DNA from: Chitinophaga caeni
Lineage (GTDB): Bacteria; Bacteroidota; Bacteroidia; Chitinophagales; Chitinophagaceae
Assembly (NCBI RefSeq): GCF_002557795.1
Contig: NZ_CP023777.1
Span: 2,117,001 to 2,181,000, forward strand
Length of the DNA stretch: 64,000 nt
Direction: 5' to 3'
In this document: in pieces, positions 26,463 to 34,500 of the stretch
Layout of the letters: every line of letters begins with the position of its first letter
How positions within the stretch are numbered: position 1 is the first letter of the stretch
The notes under the pieces: model-generated
The model's input: the letters and a program-made list of their open reading frames with translations, nothing else
Told to the model about the DNA's origin: nothing
The model's database searches: none
Program-made: the position numbers and the translations under genes

Positions 26463-27254
26463 ATGCAGCAATTGACTTTAGGTTTTTCTCCTTGCCCAAA
26501 TGATACGTTCATTTTTGATGCCCTGGTGAATCAACAGGTTGAACAACAGGATTTTAGCTTTGAAACCAGCTTGGAAGACGTGGAAACTTTGAACCAATGG
26601 GCCGCGCAAGGTAAACTAGATATTACCAAGCTCAGTTTTGCCATGGGTTTGAAGGTGGCTGATCAATATGAACTGTTGAACAGCGGTAGTGCATTAGGTA
26701 GGGGATGTGGCCCTTTGCTAATAGCGAAAGGCCCCCTGGCAGAACAACAAATCACGGATGGGCTTATCGCTATCCCCGGTGAGAATACGACGGCCAACTT
26801 GCTATTTTCCATCGCGTACCCGCAAGCCAAGCATAAAAAGGTAATGTTATTCTCTGAAATAGAACAGGCCGTATTGAGCGGGGAAGTAGTTGCCGGTGTT
26901 ATCATTCATGAAAATAGGTTTACTTATCAACAAAAGGGTTTAGTGAAAATTGTTGACCTGGGCGATTTTTGGGAGAAAACCACCGGCCACCCGATCCCTT
27001 TAGGTGGAATTTTCATTAAGAAATCTTTGCCGGCGGATACCAAGGCAAAAATAGATCAATTGATTCACCGCAGCCTTCAGAAAGCTTACGAATCATACCC
27101 GGTATTATCGGGATACGTGAAATCGCACGCGCAGGAGATGGAAGAGGGGGTGATGCGGCAACATATTGATCTGTATGTCAATAAATTCAGCTTGGATTTA
27201 GGGGAAGAAGGTCGACGGGCGGTTGCACGCTTGCAGCAAGCATTAGTTCCATAG
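26463..27254 (+). CDS. mqnD: 1,4-dihydroxy-6-naphthoate synthase MqnD
   Basis: Converts cyclic dehypoxanthine futalosine to 1,4-dihydroxy-6-naphthoate. The 263-residue product has the periplasmic-binding-protein-like fold typical of MqnA/MqnD, beginning LTLGFSPCPNDTFIFDALV, and including DITKLSFAMG, SGSALGRGCGPLLIAKG and HPIPLGGIFIKKSL. SPCPNDTF identifies MqnD rather than MqnA. Together with mqnB it shows that this organism makes menaquinone through futalosine, not through isochorismate; mqnA, mqnC and mqnE are outside the window. Confidence 0.93.
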   Translation: MQQLTLGFSPCPNDTFIFDALVNQQVEQQDFSFETSLEDVETLNQWAAQGKLDITKLSFAMGLKVADQYELLNSGSALGRGCGPLLIAKGPLAEQQITDGLIAIPGENTTANLLFSIAYPQAKHKKVMLFSEIEQAVLSGEVVAGVIIHENRFTYQQKGLVKIVDLGDFWEKTTGHPIPLGGIFIKKSLPADTKAKIDQLIHRSLQKAYESYPVLSGYVKSHAQEMEEGVMRQHIDLYVNKFSLDLGEEGRRAVARLQQALVP

Positions 27255-27268
27255 CATTATAAAGAAAG

Positions 27269-27312
27269 GTACCGGCAGCTTGCCAGGGTATACTTGGGCA
27301 AGCTGCCGGTAC
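27269..27312. terminator. Bidirectional terminator between mqnD and the GNAT gene
   Basis: A 16-bp perfect stem GTACCGGCAGCTTGCC / GGCAAGCTGCCGGTAC with a 12-base loop, in the gap between convergent genes. The plus-strand side is followed by TTTAC and the minus side by CTTTC, so the T-tracts are short. Confidence 0.65.
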
Positions 27313-27313
27313 T

Positions 27314-27772
27314 TTACAATTGAATCGAGCAATTGACCCATTCCGGATCGAAGCTAGCCTTGTATTTTTTATAAAAATTTATAGCAGGTTGATTCCATTC
27401 CAGTACTTGCCAAGAGATTCCGCTGAGATGTTTTTCTTTAGCTTCGATAATTAATTGATCGAACAATAATTTTCCTACCCCATTTCCTCGCCATTTCTCG
27501 GTAACGATAATATCTTCCAAGTACATCCTACTGCCTTTCCATGTTGAAAAACGGATGTAGTAAAGCGCGAAGCCGATTACTTGTCCCCGGGCTTCGGCCA
27601 CGAACGCCCACCAAACGGGATGTTCTCCAAAACCCGCTTCTTCAAAATGCGAAAGCTTCACGGTAACTTCACCCGGCGCTTTCTCGTAATCAGCCAGTTC
27701 CTGTACTAGTTCCATCAGCCTGGGGCAATCTTCCTTTACAGCCCGGCGGATTTGAATATTTTCATTTCCCAT
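27314..27772 (-). CDS. GNAT family N-acetyltransferase
   Basis: A 152-residue acetyl-CoA-dependent acyltransferase. IRRAVKEDCPRLMELVQELADYE forms the N-terminal helix region. The acetyl-CoA loop VTEKWRGNGVGKLLFDQLI has the Q/RxxGxG/A pattern. WQVLEWNQPAINFYKKYKA is the C-terminal motif B. This layout resembles the diamine/spermidine-type acetyltransferase subgroup, but the substrate is not predictable. It lies 5 bp downstream of the trans-sulfuration enzyme on the same strand. Confidence 0.85.
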   Translation of the reverse strand: MGNENIQIRRAVKEDCPRLMELVQELADYEKAPGEVTVKLSHFEEAGFGEHPVWWAFVAEARGQVIGFALYYIRFSTWKGSRMYLEDIIVTEKWRGNGVGKLLFDQLIIEAKEKHLSGISWQVLEWNQPAINFYKKYKASFDPEWVNCSIQL

Positions 27773-27777
27773 ATCAA

Positions 27778-28998
27778 TTATTGCAATGCTTGATCTAAAT
27801 CATTAATAATATCAGTAATCGATTCCATGCCAACGCTCATGCGGATTAAGCCGTCCGTGATGCCGTATTGTTCGCGGGTAGCTTTAGGAACGCCGTAATG
27901 GGTCATCGAGGCAGGATGGCTTACGAGTGTATCACAGGTTCCCAGTGAAACGGCCTTCGTGCACATTTTTAGCCTGTTGATAAATTGTTTTCCCGCTTCT
28001 AGTCCCCCTTTTAATTCGAAGCTCATCATTGCCCCCGGATGTTTCATCTGCTTGGAAGCAATAGCGAAATCGGGGTGGGAAGATAAACCGAGGTAATTTA
28101 CCTTGCTTACCGCCGGGTGCGATTCCAGGAAATTGGCGACTTCCATCGCGTTATGACAATGTCTTTCCATACGCACTTCGAGGGTTTTAATGCCTTGCGT
28201 TAATAGGTATGCATCGAAAGGATTGCTATTACCGCCAAGTAGACGGTGAGTTTTCATCATCTTCCCTTCCATCAACTGGATATCTTTCCCTATTATGATG
28301 CCGCCGATAGCCGTACCATGACCGTTCAGGTATTTCGTTGTGGAATGGAATACGAAATCGGCGCCGAAAGCGAAAGGTTGCTGTAAATACGGTGTAGCAA
28401 AAGTATTATCTACAGCGGTTATCAACTTGTGCTCCCTGGCAATACTGATCAACTCTTCCAAGTCAACACATTGCAGGGTTGGATTAGCAGGTGTTTCCAG
28501 GTACATCATCTTGGCATCGGGATGTGCCTTGATCGCATCTTCCGTTTCCTTAAGATTATGCATATCTACGATCACGGCTTCAATGCCCAAGCCCGGCAAT
28601 ATTTTCTGGAACAGCTCTTCCGTACCGCCATATAGCGAAAAATGCGTGATGATTTTATCCCCGGCTTTTAACGTCCCGAGGAATAAAGTGGTCAATGCCG
28701 CCATACCCGAAGCGTGCAGGATGCCTTTCAATTCGAGCGGTTTGCCATTATCACCCGTCAATCCGAAAGCTTCCAAGGCAGAGATTTTCAGTTCTGCCTC
28801 CGTGAAGTTAGGATTGCCCCAACGTGAATAAATATATCCTTCCTCTTTACCTTCAAAGCGCAACATCCCTTGTTCGGCAGTATCATACACGAAAGTTGAA
28901 GAAGCATAAATGGGGGTAAGATGCGAATACATCGGGTCTTGTTTATGCCCCGCATGGATACACGCCGAGCTAAACCCTGTAATAATTTTATGATCCAT
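27778..28998 (-). CDS. Trans-sulfuration enzyme family protein (cystathionine gamma-synthase / methionine gamma-lyase type)
   Basis: PLP-dependent fold-type I enzyme of 406 residues in Cys/Met metabolism. STTKYLNGHGTAIGGIIIG contains the PLP Lys; IITHFSLYGGTEELF, YLETPANPTLQCVDLEEL and AVDNTFATPYLQQPF are family hallmarks. SLGTCDTLVSHPASMTHYGV near the C-terminus also fits. Whether it is a synthase or a lyase cannot be told by eye; the SLGTCDTLVSHPASMTH region fits methionine gamma-lyase well. It is transcribed with the GNAT gene. Confidence 0.87.
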   Translation of the reverse strand: MDHKIITGFSSACIHAGHKQDPMYSHLTPIYASSTFVYDTAEQGMLRFEGKEEGYIYSRWGNPNFTEAELKISALEAFGLTGDNGKPLELKGILHASGMAALTTLFLGTLKAGDKIITHFSLYGGTEELFQKILPGLGIEAVIVDMHNLKETEDAIKAHPDAKMMYLETPANPTLQCVDLEELISIAREHKLITAVDNTFATPYLQQPFAFGADFVFHSTTKYLNGHGTAIGGIIIGKDIQLMEGKMMKTHRLLGGNSNPFDAYLLTQGIKTLEVRMERHCHNAMEVANFLESHPAVSKVNYLGLSSHPDFAIASKQMKHPGAMMSFELKGGLEAGKQFINRLKMCTKAVSLGTCDTLVSHPASMTHYGVPKATREQYGITDGLIRMSVGMESITDIINDLDQALQ

Positions 28999-29108
28999 GA
29001 TATCCAGTATTTACGAAGTAGACCTGGCAAAGTACGAAAAAAAATCATGCAGATAGTTATTTTTGCTAGTACTTAGACGATTTTAAGTAATTCAAATGAG
29101 CATGCTAT

Positions 29109-29606
29109 ATGAAAGAATTATTATTGAACCAGGCCCGGCATAACGAATGGGCTAACCAAAGAATAGCGAAAACGCTGCTACAGTTAAGTCAAGATCAATT
29201 GGATCAAACGCTGGTAAGTAGTTTTGATACGATCCGGCTCACGGTATACCATCTTTGGAACGGGGAATCGGTTTGGTATCAAAGGATACAGTTGGCAGAT
29301 CCCGTTATATATCCGCAAATTGGCTATGATGGCACTTTTGAAGATGCGGTAAAGGCTTGGGTTGAACAATCGGGCCGCTATGTTAGTTTTATTGAGGCCG
29401 CCAGTCAAGCAAAATTAGAACATACCTATGGTTATTACGACCGGGAGCAGCGTTATTTTAAATTGGGGGTAATAACCACTTTACAGCAGGTTTTTAGTCA
29501 TGGAGCATACCATCGCGGTCAATTGGTCACAATGATGCGGCAGGTAGGGATACAAAAAATTCCGGGGACAGATTATGTATTATTTGCCAGGACGGCCAAA
29601 ATATAG
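29109..29606 (+). CDS. DinB family protein
   Basis: A 165-residue four-helix-bundle protein of the DinB/YfiT superfamily. Metal-ligand histidines are in VYHLWNGESVW and in the pair VFSHGAYHRGQLVTMMRQ. Members bind a divalent metal and include thiol transferases, but many, like this, have no assigned reaction. The N-terminal QARHNEWANQRIAKTLLQL is typical. It is transcribed alone, upstream of the Nudix-type regulator. Confidence 0.85.
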   Translation: MKELLLNQARHNEWANQRIAKTLLQLSQDQLDQTLVSSFDTIRLTVYHLWNGESVWYQRIQLADPVIYPQIGYDGTFEDAVKAWVEQSGRYVSFIEAASQAKLEHTYGYYDREQRYFKLGVITTLQQVFSHGAYHRGQLVTMMRQVGIQKIPGTDYVLFARTAKI

Positions 29607-29672
29607 CAGCATTCTTAAAAAAGTTTAAAAAGTATAGCCTATCTTGTGAATCCTGGAAATTAACCTAGCAGT

Positions 29673-30368
29673 ATGAGTATACATTCCTTTTATGAAAACG
29701 CCCCTAAGCACCTCGTTGCTGTAGATTGTATCATCTTCGGTTTTGAAGATGGTAAATTGAAGCTATTGATCATGAAACGTAAAGTTGACCCGATGGCTGG
29801 CGCTTGGTCACTCGTTGGAGGATTTGTGCAGGATAACGAAAGTACCGATGAAGCTGCGGCCCGCGTATTGAAGCAAACTACGGGTATGGATCATATTTAT
29901 ATGGATCAATTGCATACTTACGGCGACGTGAACCGTGATACCGGCGCCCGCGTTATCTCCGTTACGTATTATGCGCTGATCCGGATCAAGGAACATGATC
30001 GTATCTTGGCGAATGACCATGGTGCGCATTGGTTGAGTTTGCATCAAATTCCACCATTGATCTTCGATCATAGTGTAATGTTGCAACATGCCCTCGACAA
30101 GTTACGCGATAAGGCACATACTTACCCGGTTGGTTTTGAACTGTTGCCAGAGAAATTTACTTTGCCGCAGTTAAGGAACCTTTACGAGGAAATCTATCAA
30201 AGGGAATTGGATAAACGCAACTTCCGTAAAAAGATTTTAGCTATGAATATCTTGGAGAAGCTGGATGAAAAAGATAAAAGCTCTTCAAAAAAAGGAGCTC
30301 ACCTGTACAAGTTTGACGAGGCGAAGTATGAGCAACTGATGAAGACAGGCTTCGGTTTTACGATGTAA
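29673..30368 (+). CDS. Nudix-domain transcriptional regulator (NrtR/AraR-like)
   Basis: A 231-residue protein with an N-terminal Nudix domain (residues 12-150) and a C-terminal winged-helix region (about 160-231; TLPQLRNLYEEIYQRELDKR, NFRKKILAMNILEKL). This is the architecture of NrtR and of Bacteroidota AraR regulators. The Nudix box (residues 50-72) keeps Gly50, Glu56, Arg64 and Gly71 but reads RVLKQTTGM where the catalytic pattern is REUxEExGU. Three catalytic glutamates are replaced (Val65, Gln68, Thr69), so hydrolysis is unlikely and ligand sensing likely. No sugar or NAD genes adjoin it, so its regulon is unknown. Confidence 0.85.
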   Translation: MSIHSFYENAPKHLVAVDCIIFGFEDGKLKLLIMKRKVDPMAGAWSLVGGFVQDNESTDEAAARVLKQTTGMDHIYMDQLHTYGDVNRDTGARVISVTYYALIRIKEHDRILANDHGAHWLSLHQIPPLIFDHSVMLQHALDKLRDKAHTYPVGFELLPEKFTLPQLRNLYEEIYQRELDKRNFRKKILAMNILEKLDEKDKSSSKKGAHLYKFDEAKYEQLMKTGFGFTM

Positions 30369-30392
30369 ATGGATATAAGAAAATTTGTCATT

Positions 30393-30427
30393 AAAAAAGG
30401 AACTTCAGCAATTGAAGTTCCTTTTTT
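30393..30427. terminator. Bidirectional terminator, Nudix regulator / DUF389 gene
   Basis: A 15-bp perfect stem AAAAAAGGAACTTCA / TGAAGTTCCTTTTTT with a 5-base loop. A-run and T-run flanks make it work in both directions between these convergent genes. Confidence 0.85.
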
Positions 30428-30446
30428 AATTCCTTGATGATGCCTA

Positions 30447-31787
30447 CTATTGTTCTAACCGGAACCACACGACACATTTGTGTTGAATCCTTTTTTGCAG
30501 CCAGGCTTCCAACTGTACTTGCTGCTTTTTAGGCATTTGTTTATCAATACCTACTGTTACAACGGTCAAGGTATCGGGTTTCATGGTACTGTCTGCCCCG
30601 AAGTTGATATGATCCGCGATCGATAAATGCTTAACTTCTGAAAATAGGGCATTGGCTTCACTGGCGATATTGTTAGTAGGGTAAAGGTTCGCAACCGCGG
30701 CGGGAGCAACTTTTAAGAGGGCTTGTTCCTGTGCGCTGAGCGGTTCTGTTTTATCCCTTTTGAGGAATTCTTGCAGGATACTCGCTTTAAATGCATTTGC
30801 ATCGAAAGCGGTATCATCGCTTTGCCTCATGACGAGCTTGGTGCCCTTTAAACCGTATTTGAGCATACGTTTCTCGTTGGCCTGTATTTCTTCCGGTGTG
30901 TAAACTTTATTTAATACGGCTACTTCTATTGTTTTCGGATCTGAGCGGTAATTGATTTTTTTGTATAAAATGGGGTGATCATTTTCTTCAAAGGTTTCTT
31001 CCAGGTATTTGGCGGCATTTTCCCGGTACCTATTTTCGATAACGAGCGTGTAAGCCAAATATATGCTGGGTATCAACATGACCGTTACTATGATGGAGAT
31101 GATACGGCGCACTTTTCTCCCCTGTTCTTCATCAACATATTCCTTCTTTCTGAATTTCAGGTATTTAACAATTAATAAAGTGGCTAGGCAAATAAACACG
31201 CAATTGATCAGGTACAGGTAAAAAGCACCTAAGAAAAACAACCATTGCGATGTTGCCAGGCCATATCCTGCCGTACATAAAGGTGGCATCAAGGCGGTAG
31301 CAATAGCAACGCCGGGAATGGCATTGCCCTTTTCCATGCGGGTGGCTGCCACGATACCGGCTAATCCTCCCAGGAAGGCGATTAAAACATCGTAGATGGT
31401 AGGGAAGGTGCGTGCTAATAATTCTGACTGCGCTGCATCTATCGGGGTAATCACGAAATACAAGGTAGAGGTGATCAAACTGATTACCGTCGTGAACAGC
31501 AGGTTGATAAGCGAACGTTTAAAAAGTTCGAAATCATTGATCCCTAAAGAAAGCCCGGCGCCCATGATCGGCCCCATTAACGGGGAGATTAACATGGCTC
31601 CTATCACGACCGCGGTAGAATTAATATTTAATCCTATCGATGCAATTAGGATCGCGAAAGCCAAGATCCAGGCATTGGCACCTTTAAAAGAGACGTTTTT
31701 TTCAATGCTTTCAATTGTTTTGGCATCACGTTCTTTATCTGTATGGAGGTTAAACAGGTCGCGCAGACCAACTAAAAATCTATTCAT
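30447..31787 (-). CDS. DUF389 family membrane protein
   Basis: A 446-residue protein with a hydrophobic N-terminal half of about six membrane segments and a soluble C-terminal half. Family features are NAWILAFAILIASIGLNINS, AVVIGAMLISPLMGPIMGAGLSLG and AFLGGLAGIVAATRMEKGNAIPGVAIATALMPP split over several segments. DUF389 proteins have no agreed function. The C-terminal 200 residues (from about 250) are hydrophilic and probably periplasmic or cytoplasmic. A TATATTTG -7 motif lies at 31815-31808, about 20 bases before the ATG. Confidence 0.85.
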   Translation of the reverse strand: MNRFLVGLRDLFNLHTDKERDAKTIESIEKNVSFKGANAWILAFAILIASIGLNINSTAVVIGAMLISPLMGPIMGAGLSLGINDFELFKRSLINLLFTTVISLITSTLYFVITPIDAAQSELLARTFPTIYDVLIAFLGGLAGIVAATRMEKGNAIPGVAIATALMPPLCTAGYGLATSQWLFFLGAFYLYLINCVFICLATLLIVKYLKFRKKEYVDEEQGRKVRRIISIIVTVMLIPSIYLAYTLVIENRYRENAAKYLEETFEENDHPILYKKINYRSDPKTIEVAVLNKVYTPEEIQANEKRMLKYGLKGTKLVMRQSDDTAFDANAFKASILQEFLKRDKTEPLSAQEQALLKVAPAAVANLYPTNNIASEANALFSEVKHLSIADHINFGADSTMKPDTLTVVTVGIDKQMPKKQQVQLEAWLQKRIQHKCVVWFRLEQ

Positions 31788-32334
31788 GCATTTAAATAAT
31801 GGTATTTCAAATATAAGTAGTTTATAGCCAATTTATTAGATAAAGTTTCTTTACATCTCCCGGAAAAAACTGGTTTCGAAATAATCATTTTTAACCATAG
31901 CCTAACATTATCCAATGATGTATTTTTAAGTATTAGTTGGAATGTAAGGATTTAATTTAATAGAATTTTCTTGTAAGAAGCTTAATACAGCTACTGGGGA
32001 AAGCTATACCCGGCAATAAAATTAATGACCCCAAGTGCGGAATGCTAATAATTTAAATGGAAAGAAAACGGAGGTATGTTGATCTTGTATGTACCGATGT
32101 AACGGCGCAACTTTCTGTTTATAGTTGAATAATACACTGATGTGGAAAAATACGAATTGCTAATACCCTATACTTATTTCTTGTGAATTGTTCAAAACCA
32201 GGATGAGAAATGATGTACCCGGTTCACGTAATTTTATCAATTATCCCAAATTTTACATGAGTTGTATGCTTGATAGGTATTCTAGTAATGGGCAGGGCAT
32301 CATTTACTATTAATTTCACATACTTTCTTTAATC
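31788..32334. other. 547-bp AT-rich intergenic region without a supported gene
   Basis: It lies between the divergent DUF389 and CPFCG genes. It holds the DUF389 -7 element (31808-31815) near one end. ACGGAGGTATG at about 32068 places a Shine-Dalgarno-like GGAGG one base from an ATG opening a reading frame of only eight codons. No convincing ORF, hairpin terminator or RNA gene is visible on either strand. Confidence 0.5.
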
Positions 32335-32607
32335 ATGCAAAAAAAATTTTGTTGTACCCGCCTGCAAGTTCGTCATGAAGTTGCAAGGGAAATCGGGCTG
32401 AACTTTCGTATTGTTATTGCAGATACCGTTTTGCAGTTTGATAAATCCAGGGTTTACCGTTTTTATTTTACAGCAGGTTACCATGCAACCGATACGGATA
32501 TAACCCTTATGAACATCCGGTATTGCCCTTTTTGCGGGATGGATTTATTCGCGTTTTATAAAGATGAAGGCTATGTAAATGAAAGGGAAACACCATTGTT
32601 TTCATGA
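32335..32607 (+). CDS. Small hypothetical protein with C-terminal CPFCG motif
   Basis: A 90-residue orphan. It starts MQKKFCCTRLQVRHEVARE and ends with NIRYCPFCGMDLFAFYKDEG. The CPFCG knuckle, with the adjacent Cys6-Cys7 pair near the N-terminus, could bind one zinc ion; YCPFCG at a protein C-terminus is common in small zinc-ribbon-like proteins of unknown role. The middle (VLQFDKSRVYRFYFTAGYH) looks beta-stranded. It stands alone after a 547-bp gap, with fabH convergent. I do not recognise a family. Confidence 0.6.
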   Translation: MQKKFCCTRLQVRHEVAREIGLNFRIVIADTVLQFDKSRVYRFYFTAGYHATDTDITLMNIRYCPFCGMDLFAFYKDEGYVNERETPLFS

Positions 32608-32610
32608 TGA

Positions 32611-32642
32611 AAAAGAAAAAGGCTGGTCTTAAAAACCAGCCT
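32611..32642 (-). terminator. Terminator of fabH
   Basis: Stem AGGCTGGT (32620-32627) / ACCAGCCT (32635-32642) with a 7-base loop; on the minus strand it is followed by TTTTTCTTTT (32620-32611), typical of a terminator. It also sits 12 bp after the convergent small gene. Confidence 0.8.
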
Positions 32643-32673
32643 CGATAGTATTAATTATTTCGAAAACACGTTA

Positions 32674-33678
32674 TTAAACTTTATCCCCATCGTAAGCCCA
32701 CTTGATGTAAGAAGCTCCCCAGGTAAAACCACCACCGAAGGCAGCTAATACTAGGTTATCTCCTTTTTTCAACTGCTTTTCCCATTCCCATAAACATAAA
32801 GGGATCGTACCGGCAGTAGTATTACCAAAGCGTTGGATGTTGATCATGATCTTATCTTCCGTCAAACCCATCGCGTTAGCAGTAGCGCTAATGATCCTGA
32901 GATTGGCTTGATGCGGTACAAGGTACGCGATATTGTCGGCAGTCAGATTATTGCGGCGCATGATCTCGGTAGCGGCGGCAGACATATTTGCAACGGCATA
33001 CTTAAACACCATTTTACCTTCTTGGTAAACGTAATGTTCCCGGTTAGCTACCGTTTCAGCGGATGCTGGTTTGGCAGAACCACCCGCTTTCATATGTAAA
33101 TATTCCCGGCCGTGGCCATCGCTTTTAAGTTCACTATCGACTAAGCCGTATCCTTCTTCGTTCGGCTCCAGCAGCACGCCACCTGCGCCATCACCGAAAA
33201 TGATACAAGTAGTACGGTCGGAATAATCGATAATAGAGCTCATCTTATCAGCACCTATGACCATTACTTTTTTATAGCGGCCAGCTTCAATAAAACGGGC
33301 GCCGGTATCCAAAGCATACAAGAAACCCGAACAAGCAGCGCTGATATCGAATCCGAAAGCATTGCTAGCCCCTATTTTGTCCGTCACGACGTTGGCCGTG
33401 GAAGGGAACAACATATCCGGGGTAACGGTAGCTACGATTAAAAGATCGATATCGGTAGGTGCAATTCCTCTTTTCTTGCAAATTTCCAAGGCTACGGGAA
33501 CGCAGAGTTCGGATGTTCCCATGTTTTCACCTTTCAAGATCCGTCTTTCCTTAATACCCGTCCTAGTGGTAATCCATTCATCGGAAGTATCCACCATGGT
33601 CGTTAATATTTCATTGGTCAATACGTAATCGGGAACATAGCCACCTACCGCTGTAATGGCGGCCGTAATTTTACTCAT
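32674..33678 (-). CDS. fabH: 3-oxoacyl-ACP synthase III FabH
   Basis: Starts fatty-acid synthesis by condensing an acyl-CoA with malonyl-ACP. The 334-residue product has the full Cys-His-Asn triad: Cys in DISAACSGFLYALDTG, His in YLVPHQANLRIIS and Asn in QRFGNTTAGTIPL. The N-terminal AVGGYVPDYVLTNEIL and TRTGIKERRI are canonical. It is monocistronic here rather than beside plsX and rpmF. Anteiso/iso primer use cannot be read from sequence. Confidence 0.93.
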   Translation of the reverse strand: MSKITAAITAVGGYVPDYVLTNEILTTMVDTSDEWITTRTGIKERRILKGENMGTSELCVPVALEICKKRGIAPTDIDLLIVATVTPDMLFPSTANVVTDKIGASNAFGFDISAACSGFLYALDTGARFIEAGRYKKVMVIGADKMSSIIDYSDRTTCIIFGDGAGGVLLEPNEEGYGLVDSELKSDGHGREYLHMKAGGSAKPASAETVANREHYVYQEGKMVFKYAVANMSAAATEIMRRNNLTADNIAYLVPHQANLRIISATANAMGLTEDKIMINIQRFGNTTAGTIPLCLWEWEKQLKKGDNLVLAAFGGGFTWGASYIKWAYDGDKV

Positions 33679-33825
33679 ATAGCTAAGATGTTATATTAAA
33701 ATGGGCGTAAAAATACGATATAAACCATTAATTCCTAAAATGATTCCTGGGTGAATTTGTTAAATTGCCGTTGGAACGTATTTTATTCATCTTGGGAAAG
33801 CTGCTATTCAATCATACTTTTTATG

Positions 33826-33833
33826 TATGTTTG
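33826..33833 (+). promoter_or_regulatory. -7 promoter element of ruvA
   Basis: TATGTTTG fits TAnnTTTG; the predicted transcript start near 33838 precedes the ruvA ATG at 33863 by about 25 bases. It overlaps an upstream in-frame ATG at 33827, which therefore cannot be the start. Confidence 0.5.
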
Positions 33834-33862
33834 CCGCATTAATAGATGATTTCAACCGATTT

Positions 33863-34453
33863 ATGATAGCTTACCTCGAAGGCAAACTTACCTATAAAAC
33901 CCCGGCATTGGTGTATATCGATATCCAGGGATTGGGATACGAAGTGCAGATAAGTTTAAATACTTATTCCAAGATCCAACATTTGGAAACTTGCAAATTA
34001 TTGACTTACTTACATATTAAAGAGGATGCTCATACATTGTATGGCTTTTTTGAGGAAGCTGAAAAGCAGATGTTCTTACACCTAATCGGCGTATCCGGCA
34101 TCGGTGCCAGCACGGCAAGGATGATGCTTTCTTCTTTGCAACCAGCTGATATTCAAAGAGCTATATTAATGGAGAACGAGAAAATGCTGGAAGGAGTGAA
34201 AGGGATCGGCGCAAAAACAGCGAAAAGGGTCATTTTGGAATTAAAAGATAAGATGAAACGTGTTCAACCCGAAACAGTACATTTATCTGCTACCCCGAAC
34301 AATACAACCGAAGAAGATGCGTTAAATGCCTTAGTTACTCTTGGTATTGCCAGGAACATGGCAGAACAGGCTATACGGAAGGTGTTGAAAGCGGATCCCG
34401 GATTGTTGAATGACTTGGAAGATTTAATCAAGAAAGCACTGAAGAGTTTGTAA
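33863..34453 (+). CDS. ruvA: Holliday junction branch migration protein RuvA
   Basis: Tetrameric DNA-binding subunit that loads the RuvB motor onto four-way junctions. The start ATG 33863 gives the canonical MIAYLEGKLTYKTPALVYID and 196 residues. Domain I is an OB fold. Domain II has two helix-hairpin-helix motifs (LIGVSGIGASTARMML and LEGVKGIGAKTAKRVILELKDK). Domain III (EDALNALVTLGIARNMAEQAIRKVL) contacts RuvB. It lies 47 bp upstream of sprA; ruvB is not nearby. Confidence 0.95.
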   Translation: MIAYLEGKLTYKTPALVYIDIQGLGYEVQISLNTYSKIQHLETCKLLTYLHIKEDAHTLYGFFEEAEKQMFLHLIGVSGIGASTARMMLSSLQPADIQRAILMENEKMLEGVKGIGAKTAKRVILELKDKMKRVQPETVHLSATPNNTTEEDALNALVTLGIARNMAEQAIRKVLKADPGLLNDLEDLIKKALKSL

Positions 34454-34500
34454 CTTTTTAACTAAAACTAAATACTGACCTCTATAAAACCTATTTACGC

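Noticed and set aside
30447..31787. Ion-channel or specific transporter assignment for the DUF389 protein
   Set aside because: Hydrophobic segments are evident, but no transporter signature is visible, so only the family name is used.
33827..33862. Upstream start for RuvA at 33827
   Set aside because: It lies inside the TATGTTTG promoter element, and the RuvA family begins at MIAYLEGK.
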